Shown: positions 1 to 7,001 of the stretch, piece after piece
Numbering within the stretch: position 1 is the first letter of the stretch
How the letters are laid out: each line of letters starts with the position of its first letter
The notes under the pieces: model-generated
What the model was told of the DNA's origin: nothing
Database searches by the model: none
The model's input: only the letters and a program-made list of their open reading frames with translations
DNA from: Caulobacter sp. X
GTDB taxonomy: Bacteria > Pseudomonadota > Alphaproteobacteria > Caulobacterales > Caulobacteraceae
Length of the DNA stretch: 64,000 nt
Direction of reading: 5' to 3'
NCBI RefSeq assembly: GCF_002742635.1
Contig: NZ_PEGF01000002.1
Location: 1,798,001 to 1,862,000, forward strand
Made by a program: the position numbers and the translations under genes

Positions 1-116
1 ACGATCAACTGAACATGAAAAGACTATAAATGAAGAAACTGAGCGTTTGCCGGTCTGTGTGACTTCGCATTGGTCCGTGATCCTGTTCGCGTCGTTGAAG
101 TGGGCGCGCAGGGCGT

Positions 117-452
117 ATGGCCGTCTTGGAAGTACAAGTTGGTCGGCTCATTCGTCATCACCGACGGCAGGCAGGGCTTACCCAGCCTCAGCTCGCTGAA
201 ATCGTTGAAATGCAGGTCGGCTCCTTGAGCCGCATTGAGCGCGGCAAAGCGGCTCCGAGTTTTTCCACACTGTCGAAGTTGGCGGAGGCGCTTGGCGTGG
301 AGGTCCGGGACTTCTTTGGTGTCGGAGACTTCGCAGCCGGCGAGGGACGCGAAGACCCGCTCTCAGAAATCGTCCTACTTGTCGCGAAGGCACCGGTGAA
401 GGTTCAGCTCCGGGTTCTAAAAACTGTCAGAGCCCTGATCACTGAAGAATAG
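117..452 (+). CDS. XRE-family helix-turn-helix regulator
   Basis: This 111-residue protein has a Cro/CI-type DNA-binding fold over residues 8-65: an RxxRxxAGLTQPQLAE first helix pair, recognition region VGSLSRIERG, and a LSKLAEALGV tail. The remaining 45 residues are a short acidic/helical C-terminus with no visible ligand domain. It is the first gene in the window and precedes the conserved DUF2285-TraF block, a position where such elements usually carry their transfer or maintenance regulators. It probably represses or activates element genes; its targets cannot be read from the sequence. Confidence 0.85.
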   Translation: MAVLEVQVGRLIRHHRRQAGLTQPQLAEIVEMQVGSLSRIERGKAAPSFSTLSKLAEALGVEVRDFFGVGDFAAGEGREDPLSEIVLLVAKAPVKVQLRVLKTVRALITEE

Positions 453-612
453 CGATCTGCTGATAAACGCGCGCCAACTCGCCGAGGAGTAGGCAGCGAG
501 TCTGCGTCACCTACGCGGCCACAATCAGTGCTCGTGCGCAAGTGTGGCAACTTAACCTTGAATTGTACTGTGGCGCTTCGCAGTAGCGTCAGGTCTCTGG
601 CGCCATGCAAGC

Positions 613-1350
613 ATGGCCGCGCCGCTCGATCCTTCGAGACCGGATCGCGCCGCGGGCGGCTGGCGCGCGCGGCTGCGGCTTAGTGTGCCGGACCTGGCCT
701 GGGAATTCCTCAGGCGCAATGTCGAGTACCGCGCCGAGTTCGCCAGGGTTTCGCGCCGTCCCGCACGGATTGATCCATGCTGGGGGCTGCGGTTCGGCGC
801 CGACCCTGACGTCCCTGCGCCGCAAGCCGAGATCTACTGGCGGCCTGAGGCCGCTCCAGGACTGGTCGTGCCGTTCGAGCAGGACGCTCAGATGTCGGCG
901 GCCGAACCGCGCTCATGGCGTCTTCCGGGCGCAGGGCGGCGGGCCGAGGACGGTCTTCATGTGCGGATGCCGGAGGGGCTGCAGCTGCAGTATCGACGCG
1001 GCGTCAGACCAAGCGAACCGCTGCTCGTCGTGCTGGCGTTCGACCAGGATTTTGGCCTTCGAGTACGCGCTGTCGATCGGTTGAACCGCGCGGTGGCGGG
1101 ACTGGCGCCGCCGCCCTCTCACGTCACCGCCGCGCAGCGCGAACGACTGGCCAAGAGTCTCCTGGCTCTGGACGGCGACCTTGCGGGCGACAGCTATCGC
1201 GCCATCGCCGGCGCCATCTTCGGCGAAGCCTCGATCGCCCGGGAGCCGTGGCGCACCTCGTCGCTGCGGGCAGCCACCATTCGCCTGGTTCAGGCCGGGC
1301 GGCAGTTGATGGATGGCGGGTATCTGAAGCTCCTGCGGGGCGGCCTCTGA
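613..1350 (+). CDS. DUF2285-family ICE protein with transcriptional-regulator-like N-terminus
   Basis: The 245-residue protein begins, after a basic leader, with the VPDLAWEFLRRNVEYR segment typical of the N-terminal regulator-like domain (DUF6499) found in alphaproteobacterial ICEs. Its second half (about residues 150-245) matches DUF2285: an SLLALDGDLAGDSYRAIA helix pair and a DGGYLKLLRGGL end. These proteins sit at the head of the conserved block DUF2285 - HTH - DUF2840 - TraF - transglycosylase - relaxase, as here. A DNA-binding regulatory role is inferred from domain and position. An overlapping alternative start lies just upstream, but the ATG chosen gives the family start. Confidence 0.8.
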   Translation: MAAPLDPSRPDRAAGGWRARLRLSVPDLAWEFLRRNVEYRAEFARVSRRPARIDPCWGLRFGADPDVPAPQAEIYWRPEAAPGLVVPFEQDAQMSAAEPRSWRLPGAGRRAEDGLHVRMPEGLQLQYRRGVRPSEPLLVVLAFDQDFGLRVRAVDRLNRAVAGLAPPPSHVTAAQRERLAKSLLALDGDLAGDSYRAIAGAIFGEASIAREPWRTSSLRAATIRLVQAGRQLMDGGYLKLLRGGL

Positions 1351-1460
1351 GGGGGTGACGAAAACGGCGCCCCCCGTCTGCGTCATCCACCCCAGGCGAG
1401 GGGCCGCGCCAGCCTATCCGAACGACACCGGCCTTCTCCGGGCGTCGCCGAGGATACGCC

Positions 1461-1763
1461 ATGAGCAGCGACGCCCCGTCTGCACCCCAACGTCATCTTA
1501 AAACGATCGAGGCCGCACGGTTTCTGGGCCTGTCCGATCGAACCTTGGAGAAGCACCGGTCCTACGGCACCGGGCCTGTCTACCGGAAGATCGGCGGACG
1601 GGTCGTCTATGCGCTGGACGATCTGATCGCCTGGTCCGAGCTCGCGGCCCGTCGATCGACGACCGATCCGGACGCTCAGATCGTGCCCGCGGCCAAGCGC
1701 CAGGCAGAGTCCGGGAAGCGTTTCGTCGCCCCGTCGGCGTCGACCGCGCGGCGCGGATCATGA
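1461..1763 (+). CDS. AlpA/MerR-like helix-turn-helix protein
   Basis: The protein is 100 residues long. Residues 12-60 form a winged-helix domain of the excisionase/AlpA type: LKTIEAARFLGLSDRTLEKH, then the wing GPVYRKIGGRVVYALDDLIAW. The last 40 residues are basic and disordered. Proteins of this kind activate excision or transfer genes in integrative elements. The stop codon overlaps the start of the following DUF2840 gene by four bases, so the two are translationally coupled. Role as a transfer/excision activator is inferred. Confidence 0.8.
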   Translation: MSSDAPSAPQRHLKTIEAARFLGLSDRTLEKHRSYGTGPVYRKIGGRVVYALDDLIAWSELAARRSTTDPDAQIVPAAKRQAESGKRFVAPSASTARRGS

Positions 1764-2218
1764 ACGCCCAGGTCGAACTCCTTTGGCTCGACGGCCAGAT
1801 TGAGCGCTGGATCCGGTTCGGCCGGAGCGCTGAGGAGCGGTTCATCGACCGCCGCCGACGCGTCGTCGCCTTCGCGCCCGGCGCCATCTTCGGGTTCGTC
1901 CGGTGGCGCGCGGGCGACTACGGAACCGTCGAGTCCAGGATCGCCGTGCTGCGCGCGGTTCGTCCTGGCGAGCCGTTCACGACCTATCCCTTCGTCGCGC
2001 CGGGCGCCGAGGTCCTGCTGAACCTCAGCGGCTGGTCGCGGGTCCAGATGGTGCTGGACGCGATCGATGCGATCGAGCGGATCGGGCTCTCGGCCGCCGC
2101 CGTGGCGCCGGATCACTGGCGGCACATCGGCGCCAGGGTCGGGGTCGGGCTGCCGCCCCGGTCCTACGATCGCGCCCGCCACCGCGCGTGGCTGCTGCGC
2201 CGGAACCTGGGTCGATGA
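1760..2218 (+). CDS. DUF2840 family ICE protein
   Basis: The 152-residue sequence matches DUF2840, a family found almost only in this ICE backbone: it starts with VELLWLDGQIERWIRFGR, contains RVVAFAPGAIFGFVRW, and ends with RARHRAWLLRRNLGR. No catalytic motif or membrane segment is visible and the function is unknown. It overlaps both neighbours by four bases (ATGA), between the HTH gene and the TraF protease, so it is expressed with them. Confidence 0.8.
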   Translation: MNAQVELLWLDGQIERWIRFGRSAEERFIDRRRRVVAFAPGAIFGFVRWRAGDYGTVESRIAVLRAVRPGEPFTTYPFVAPGAEVLLNLSGWSRVQMVLDAIDAIERIGLSAAAVAPDHWRHIGARVGVGLPPRSYDRARHRAWLLRRNLGR

Positions 2219-2721
2219 AGGGCTGGTCGTTCATCGTCGCAGCGATGGTGACCAGCTGCGCGCTCGTCGTGGCGCCGGTTGTCGCGGCGTTCGAGAAGCG
2301 CTTGATCCTGAACACGACGGCCAGCGCGCCGCTGGGGTTCTACTGGCTGGACGGAAGGGCGCCGAGGGCCGGGGATCTGGCTCTGGTTCGGCCGCCGATG
2401 GACCTGGCGCGGTGGATGGCGTCACGGCGCTACCTGCCGCTCAACGTGCCGCTGATCAAACGGATCGCGGCGGTGAAAGGGCAATCGGTCTGCATCCAGG
2501 CCGGCGTGGTCCATATCGACGGGGTCGCCGTCGCGCGTGTCCTGGATCGTGATCGGCTGGGGCGCACGTTGACCGCATCGACGCTCTGCCGCCACCTGGG
2601 ACCCGGCGAGATCTTCCTGCTGAACGCCGACCCGAGAAGTCTCGACGGGCGCTACTTCGGCCCTCTGCCGCGCCAGACCGTCGTCGGCCGCTTGACGCCG
2701 CTTTGGACCTGGGAGCGCTGA
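2215..2721 (+). CDS. traF: TraF, S26-family conjugal transfer signal peptidase
   Basis: This 168-residue protein has one N-terminal membrane segment (residues 4-24) followed by a periplasmic serine-lysine protease domain. The catalytic serine lies in NTTASAPLGFYW and the general-base lysine in PLIKRIAAVKG; the C-terminal box NADPRSLDGRYFGPL is also typical. In RP4-type systems TraF matures and cyclises the TrbC pilin, and trbC is present downstream in this element. The ATG overlaps the DUF2840 stop codon; the longer open frame upstream is a shadow of DUF2840. Confidence 0.88.
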   Translation: MKGWSFIVAAMVTSCALVVAPVVAAFEKRLILNTTASAPLGFYWLDGRAPRAGDLALVRPPMDLARWMASRRYLPLNVPLIKRIAAVKGQSVCIQAGVVHIDGVAVARVLDRDRLGRTLTASTLCRHLGPGEIFLLNADPRSLDGRYFGPLPRQTVVGRLTPLWTWER

Positions 2722-2722
2722 C

Positions 2723-3532
2723 ATGGTGCGCGTGCTCCTTCTTTCCTTGTTCGACCCGCCGACCAGATCTTTCCTCGTCCCGACCAAGGCCGCGGCAGCG
2801 GTCGCGCGCAGACGCGGTCAAGGACGGCCGGTAGGCCGGCGCGCCTGGCGCGCTTTCCTTGACGGTGGCGAGCACGGCCGCACGCTTGCGGATTTCGGGA
2901 CATCTGTTCGGGCTGCACGGCCAGGGGGCTCGATCCTGGCCGCCTGCGTGCTCGCGGTGGTCGTCTCGACAACAGCGGCGACGCCGTCCCAAGGGCGCGT
3001 GCTGGCGCAGGACATCGACGCTCCCGCCAACAGCATCGTCGACGAGGCCGCGGGTCGGTTCGGGCTCCCGGCGAGCTGGATTCTGGCGGTGATCCGGGCC
3101 GAAAGCCGAGGAAATGCGCGCGCCGTCTCGACCAAGGGCGCGATGGGGTTGATGCAGCTGATGCCCGACACTTGGCGCGCCCTGACCGCGCAACATGGTC
3201 TCGGTGACGATCCTTTCGATCGCCGCGCCAATGTGCTGGCCGGCTCGGCGTACCTGCGCCAGCTCTTCGACCAATTCGGCCGCGATGGCTTCCTGGCGGC
3301 GTACAACGCTGGCCCAGGGCGCTATGCCGATGCGCTCGCCGGTCGTCGTCGTCTGCCAGCGGAGACGGTGAACTATGTCACCGAAGTCGAGCGGACGATC
3401 GCGGCCGCGCCGCGCTCCGCGGGAGGCGCGGCTGTCAAGGATTGGCGCGTGGCGGGTTTGTTCGCGAAGCCCGGTCCCAGCGCGGAAGACGCGCGCGGCG
3501 ATGGCCTCTTTGTCCAGGGCGCGCCGCGGTGA
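2723..3532 (+). CDS. Lytic transglycosylase of the conjugation system
   Basis: The protein has 269 residues. After a basic leader and a hydrophobic stretch (about 71-85) comes an SLT-type domain (residues 104-215): catalytic glutamate in VIRAESRGN (near 126), GAMGLMQLMPDTW, and AYNAGPGRY (near 193). It would cleave peptidoglycan in the periplasm so that the type IV channel can be assembled. It starts one base after the traF stop. The long N-terminal leader before the hydrophobic segment is unusual, and translation could also begin further in. Confidence 0.85.
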   Translation: MVRVLLLSLFDPPTRSFLVPTKAAAAVARRRGQGRPVGRRAWRAFLDGGEHGRTLADFGTSVRAARPGGSILAACVLAVVVSTTAATPSQGRVLAQDIDAPANSIVDEAAGRFGLPASWILAVIRAESRGNARAVSTKGAMGLMQLMPDTWRALTAQHGLGDDPFDRRANVLAGSAYLRQLFDQFGRDGFLAAYNAGPGRYADALAGRRRLPAETVNYVTEVERTIAAAPRSAGGAAVKDWRVAGLFAKPGPSAEDARGDGLFVQGAPR

Positions 3533-3589
3533 TCGGGCGATCCTTGAGCCGGGAGAAGGGGGGGAAGGGAGGTCGCTGGGGGAGGGTTT

Positions 3590-3597
3590 GCGACCTC
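3590..3597. repeat. 8-bp target-site duplication, left copy
   Basis: GCGACCTC here is repeated exactly at 6834-6841. The two copies directly abut the inverted-repeat ends of the IS66 element. Eight bases is the duplication length known for IS66-family transposition. Confidence 0.9.
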
Positions 3598-3656
3598 GTA
3601 AGCGTCCGGCCGCTGCACATCCGTCAGGTGTTGACGTGATTTCCGCCGGGATCTTG

Positions 3657-3854
3657 TCAGGTGGTGGCTGCGTCAGCGCGGGCGAGGACGGTCTTCGCGC
3701 GCTTGACCGCGTCGCTGAACTCGTCGCTCTGCCAGTAGTCCTCGTCGGCGACTTGGTCGAAGGCGTCCTCCGACCGGCGGGTCAGTTCGCGCAAGGCGGC
3801 GAGCGCTTCCGTCAGCAGTTCGGCCTTGTCATCGCTCTGCGGAACTTGCGTCAC
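3657..3854 (-). CDS. Small hypothetical protein carried inside IS66
   Basis: A 65-residue acidic, mostly helical protein (starting MTQVPQSDDKAELLTEALAA) encoded between tnpC and the left inverted repeat of the IS66 element, on the tnp strand. It lies wholly inside the element, so it belongs to the IS and not to the ICE. I do not recognise a family. It could be a passenger protein or an IS accessory; a chance reading frame is possible, although composition and strand fit a gene. Confidence 0.5.
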   Translation of the reverse strand: MTQVPQSDDKAELLTEALAALRELTRRSEDAFDQVADEDYWQSDEFSDAVKRAKTVLARADAATT

Positions 3855-3935
3855 GTCGTCGTTCCTCTTGTCATTTCGGCCGCTGGACGGCTGACACCCG
3901 GTTCGTCTGACTTCTACCGGTTTGCAGCAGTTGCG

Positions 3936-5501
3936 TCAGGCCTCGGCTTTGTCAGCGCGTTTCCAGGCCCAGGGCAGCAGCTCGTCGAGGCGGTTGACGG
4001 GATGGCCTTCGACCATCCGCTCCAGCACATCGCGCAGGTAGGCGAAGGGTTCGACGCCGTTCATCTTGGCAGTCTCGATCAGCGAGGCGACCACGGCCCA
4101 GCGGGCGCCGCCGCCGTCGCTCCCGGCGAAGAGATGGTTCTTGCGGCCCAGCGCGACGGGCCGGATCGAGCGCTCGACGGGGTTGTTGTCGAGATCAACG
4201 CGCCCGTCGGCGAGGAACAGGCAGAGGCCTTCCCAGCGGCCGAGCGCATAGCGGATGGCGTCGGCAAGGGCGCTTCGTGGCGGCACGCGGGCCAGCTCCC
4301 GTTCCAACCAGATCTTCAGCGCCGCCACCAGCGGGCGGGAAGACTCCTGCCGCGCGGCCTTGCGCAAGGCCGCCGACTGTCCACGCACCTGGGCTTCGAT
4401 GGCGTAAAGCTCGCCGATCCGACGCAAGGCCTCGACGGACACGGGCGACTTGGTGGCCTCGGCGATCTCATAGAACTTACGCCGTGCATGCGCCCAGCAG
4501 GCGGCCAACTGGACCTCGCCGGACGCAGCCAGCGGCTCGAAGCCAGCATAGCCATCGACCTGCAGCACGCCCTTGAATCGCGCCAGATGAGCAGCGGGGC
4601 GCTCGCCTCGGCGGTCTGGCGCATAGACGTAGACCGCGCCGGGCGGCTCCGGCCCGCCCCAAGGGCGATCATCGCGGGCATAGGCCCACAGACGTCCTGT
4701 CTTGGTGCGCCCACGACCCGGATCGAGCACCGGGATGGGCGTGTCGTCGGCGAAGAGATGGCTGCTGGCGAAGAGGTTTGCGGCCAGCCTGTCGTGCAGG
4801 GCTTCAAGCCACCAGCAAGCCCCGCCTACCCATCCGGCCAGCGTCGAGCGCTCCAGATCGACGCCATGGCGGGCGAAGATCTTAGACTGCCTATAGAGCG
4901 GCGTGTGATCGCAGTACTTGCTGACCAGCACCTGGGCCAGCAGCGCGGGCGTGGCCAGTCCGCCGGCGATTGGTCGCTCTGGCGCGGGCGCCTGAACGAC
5001 GCTGGCGCAGGCGCGGCAGGCATACTTGGGGCGCACGATCCGGATCACCCGCAACTGCGCTGGGACCCAGTCGAGCATCTCGCTGACGCTCTCGCCGATG
5101 CCATGCAGCGGCCCGCCGCAGACGCAGACCTGGCGCTCGACATCGAGCACGCGCTCCTCGCGCGGCAGGTGCTCGGGCAAGGCTTTGCGCTTGGGCTGCA
5201 TTGGCCGAGGCGCGGGCAAGACGTCAGGGCGGCGCGCTTCGACAGCGGCCAGATCGGCCTCGACATCTTCCAGGCCCAGCGCCAACTGATCGGGATCCAG
5301 GCGCTCGGAGCGGCGGCCAAACTGCGCGCGCTGGAGCTGCTTGATGATGGTCTTGAGCCGCTCGATCTCGCCGTCCCGCGCCTCGACGAAGCCAGCCATT
5401 TCGCGCACCAGCTGGTGCAGCAAGGCCGTGTCGGTAGGCAGGTTTTCCAGATCCAGCCGCATGCCCGATTCTACACTTTTCGGACTCCGCGACCAAGCCA
5501 T
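3936..5501 (-). CDS. tnpC: IS66 transposase TnpC
   Basis: The 521-residue DDE transposase has an N-terminal coiled coil (residues 30-65, REMAGFVEARDGEIERLKTI), a zinc-finger-like CVCGG...CRAC pair, the central domain with HLFADDTPIPVLDPG and the DGYAGF segment, and the C-terminal box DLDNNPVERSIRPVALGRKN, which supplies the last acidic residue. This is full length for the family. It catalyses transposition of the surrounding IS together with the TnpA- and TnpB-type proteins encoded just upstream. Confidence 0.93.
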   Translation of the reverse strand: MAWSRSPKSVESGMRLDLENLPTDTALLHQLVREMAGFVEARDGEIERLKTIIKQLQRAQFGRRSERLDPDQLALGLEDVEADLAAVEARRPDVLPAPRPMQPKRKALPEHLPREERVLDVERQVCVCGGPLHGIGESVSEMLDWVPAQLRVIRIVRPKYACRACASVVQAPAPERPIAGGLATPALLAQVLVSKYCDHTPLYRQSKIFARHGVDLERSTLAGWVGGACWWLEALHDRLAANLFASSHLFADDTPIPVLDPGRGRTKTGRLWAYARDDRPWGGPEPPGAVYVYAPDRRGERPAAHLARFKGVLQVDGYAGFEPLAASGEVQLAACWAHARRKFYEIAEATKSPVSVEALRRIGELYAIEAQVRGQSAALRKAARQESSRPLVAALKIWLERELARVPPRSALADAIRYALGRWEGLCLFLADGRVDLDNNPVERSIRPVALGRKNHLFAGSDGGGARWAVVASLIETAKMNGVEPFAYLRDVLERMVEGHPVNRLDELLPWAWKRADKAEA

Positions 5502-5534
5502 TTCCCCTTGTGGCGCAAGGGTTTTGGCGGTGTT

Positions 5535-5888
5535 TCAGCCGGCGATGGCGGGCCGCCAGGTGCGCTCTGGGAAGCGCCAGTCGATGCCCTCGATGAGCAT
5601 GGAGAGCTGCGCGGGCGAGAGCACCACGGCGCCGCCCGGCGTGGTGATCTGGGGCCAGACGAAGCGGCCATGCTGGAGGCGCTTTGTGAACAGGCAAAGG
5701 CCTGTCCCGTCCCAGTAAAGCAGTTTGATCGTGTCGGCGCGGCGGCCTCGGAAGGCGAAGAGATGGCCCGAGAACGGGTCTTCCTTGAGCACTTCCTGGA
5801 CCAGCATCGACAGGCCTTCGAAGCCCTTGCGCATGTCGGTGTGGCCCAGCGCCAGATGCACCTTCACGCCCGACGGGATGAGCATCAT
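5535..5888 (-). CDS. tnpB: IS66 accessory protein TnpB (Orf2)
   Basis: A 117-residue protein typical of IS66 Orf2, with VKVHLALGHTDMRKGFEGLS at the N-terminus, HLFAFRGRRADTIKLLYWDG in the middle and RLQHGRFVWP thereafter. It is required with TnpA and TnpC for IS66 transposition; its biochemical role is not established. It overlaps the upstream tnpA by four bases and lies 33 bases before tnpC. Confidence 0.92.
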   Translation of the reverse strand: MMLIPSGVKVHLALGHTDMRKGFEGLSMLVQEVLKEDPFSGHLFAFRGRRADTIKLLYWDGTGLCLFTKRLQHGRFVWPQITTPGGAVVLSPAQLSMLIEGIDWRFPERTWRPAIAG

Positions 5889-6751
5889 CGGGTCGCCTCG
5901 CGCTCTTTGACGTACCGCCGGACGGCGTCGGGATCGCTGCCGGGCGGCGCGAACACCCGTCGTCCGTCGCCCAGATCGACGGCGATCGCCCCCTCGGGAA
6001 TAGGCAGCGGTATGGCCGTGGCGGGGATTTCGCCGGCCGCCTTGAGGCCCTCGCCCGTGAGCCTGACCCGCGCCAACTGTGCGCGCTCGCCTTGGCCAAG
6101 GCCCATCTGGGCGCGCCAGCGGAAGAGCATGCTGGTGACAACGCCGTGGCGTCGGGCCACCGCACTGACCGTGGCGCCGGGCGCTTCCGTCTCGGCGACC
6201 ATGGCGCGCTTTTGCTCTTCGCTGAACGTGCGCCGGCTGGAGCGGCCGTCGCCCTCGCGCAGCGTGCGAGGCGCCTCCGTCAAGCCGGATTCAGCGCGGC
6301 CGGCCTTAGCACTAGTGCTTCGTCTGGACCCCACATACGGGCGGGCGCTGGGATGAACGAGCTCTCTCCAGTCGATCCCAAGGGGCTCTTCATCGAGCCG
6401 GCGACGCCATTGCCGCAGCGACGACGGCGTCAATCGATGGGCGCTGGCGTACTCGGCCGCGCTCAATCCGCTCCACAATTGGGCCTCGACGTGCATGGCC
6501 CAGAACGCCTGAACGGCCTTGTTGCGGACCTCGTTTGTCGAGCGTCGCGGCGACGGCTTTGCCTTGCGCGAAGGCTTGTGGCGCAAGGCGTCGGCGTCGC
6601 CGATCACCTTCAGCCAGCGCCCGAACGTCTCGCTGTTGAGCCGGTGCTGCTGGCAGTAGGCCGACCTCGAAAGGCCGCTCAGACGCCAGGCCTCGACGTG
6701 GACCGCCCACCACATCCGCAGCGCACGGTTTTGGTACCGCTTCGAGGCCAC
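5885..6751 (-). CDS. tnpA: IS66 TnpA-type protein with extended N-terminus
   Basis: The C-terminal part (from about residue 170) is a standard IS66 TnpA: RTFSEEQKRAMVAETEAPG, ATVSAVARRHGVVTSMLFRW, then an AVDLGDGRRVFAPPG strand and the RRYVKEREATR tail. The first 160 residues add two further WxxHVEA...SGLS...YxxxHRL repeats, each resembling the same helix-turn-helix unit. At 288 residues it is about twice the usual TnpA length. This extended form occurs in some IS66 elements; the extra repeats probably recognise the ends. Confidence 0.85.
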   Translation of the reverse strand: MASKRYQNRALRMWWAVHVEAWRLSGLSRSAYCQQHRLNSETFGRWLKVIGDADALRHKPSRKAKPSPRRSTNEVRNKAVQAFWAMHVEAQLWSGLSAAEYASAHRLTPSSLRQWRRRLDEEPLGIDWRELVHPSARPYVGSRRSTSAKAGRAESGLTEAPRTLREGDGRSSRRTFSEEQKRAMVAETEAPGATVSAVARRHGVVTSMLFRWRAQMGLGQGERAQLARVRLTGEGLKAAGEIPATAIPLPIPEGAIAVDLGDGRRVFAPPGSDPDAVRRYVKEREATR

Positions 6752-6833
6752 CGCCGTACTCCCTCACAGATCAGGAGCCAGAGATGGTTGATCCCGCTGG
6801 ACGAGAACAAGAGTGCAACAACCGGACGCAAAC

Positions 6834-6841
6834 GCGACCTC
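6834..6841. repeat. 8-bp target-site duplication, right copy
   Basis: GCGACCTC, identical to 3590-3597, immediately right of the IS66 terminal inverted repeat. Confidence 0.9.
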
Positions 6842-6864
6842 GGCGAAGATGGCGAGATAAAAGG

Positions 6865-6990
6865 GCCGGGACCAGATTGGTCCAAGGCCTTGATGGTGTT
6901 GAAGAATTTCCGGGACCGCGTTCACCGCCAAGGTCCCGGCTTTTCCACCTTCCTGAATGTTTTCAGGAGTTTGTCCGGGACCAGCCGGTT
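6865..6990. other. Candidate origin of transfer (oriT) upstream of the relaxase gene
   Basis: The non-coding stretch before the relaxase holds three inverted repeats: GGACCA-gat-TGGTCC (6869-6883), CCGGGACC-14 nt-GGTCCCGG (6910-6939), and CCTGAA-tgtt-TTCAGG (6952-6967). The motif CCGGGACC recurs in the same orientation at about 6867, 6910 and 6975. Clustered inverted repeats next to a relaxase gene are characteristic of oriT. The nick site cannot be placed from sequence alone. Confidence 0.5.
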
Positions 6991-7001
6991 CGATGGCCCC
7001 A

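Larger units (their letters stand above)
3598..6833. mobile_element. IS66-family insertion sequence, complete, 3236 bp
   Basis: The ends are imperfect inverted repeats: the left starts GTAAGCGTCCGGCCGCTGCA, and the right, reverse-complemented, starts GTTTGCGTCCGGTTGTTGCA, with 15 of these 20 positions identical. An exact 8-bp duplication flanks it. Inside are tnpA-, tnpB- and tnpC-type genes on the minus strand and one small extra gene. It landed between the lytic transglycosylase and relaxase genes, breaking no recognised coding sequence but separating the first transfer block from the candidate oriT. Confidence 0.93.

Noticed and set aside
1-116. Left attachment site of the ICE
   Set aside because: No match to the dusA 5' sequence near base 1; the first 116 bases look like an ordinary leader of the XRE gene.
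3375-6356. A 993-codon plus-strand open frame
   Set aside because: It is the antisense shadow of the IS66 tnpC/tnpB/tnpA genes, created by high GC; the minus-strand proteins carry clear family motifs.
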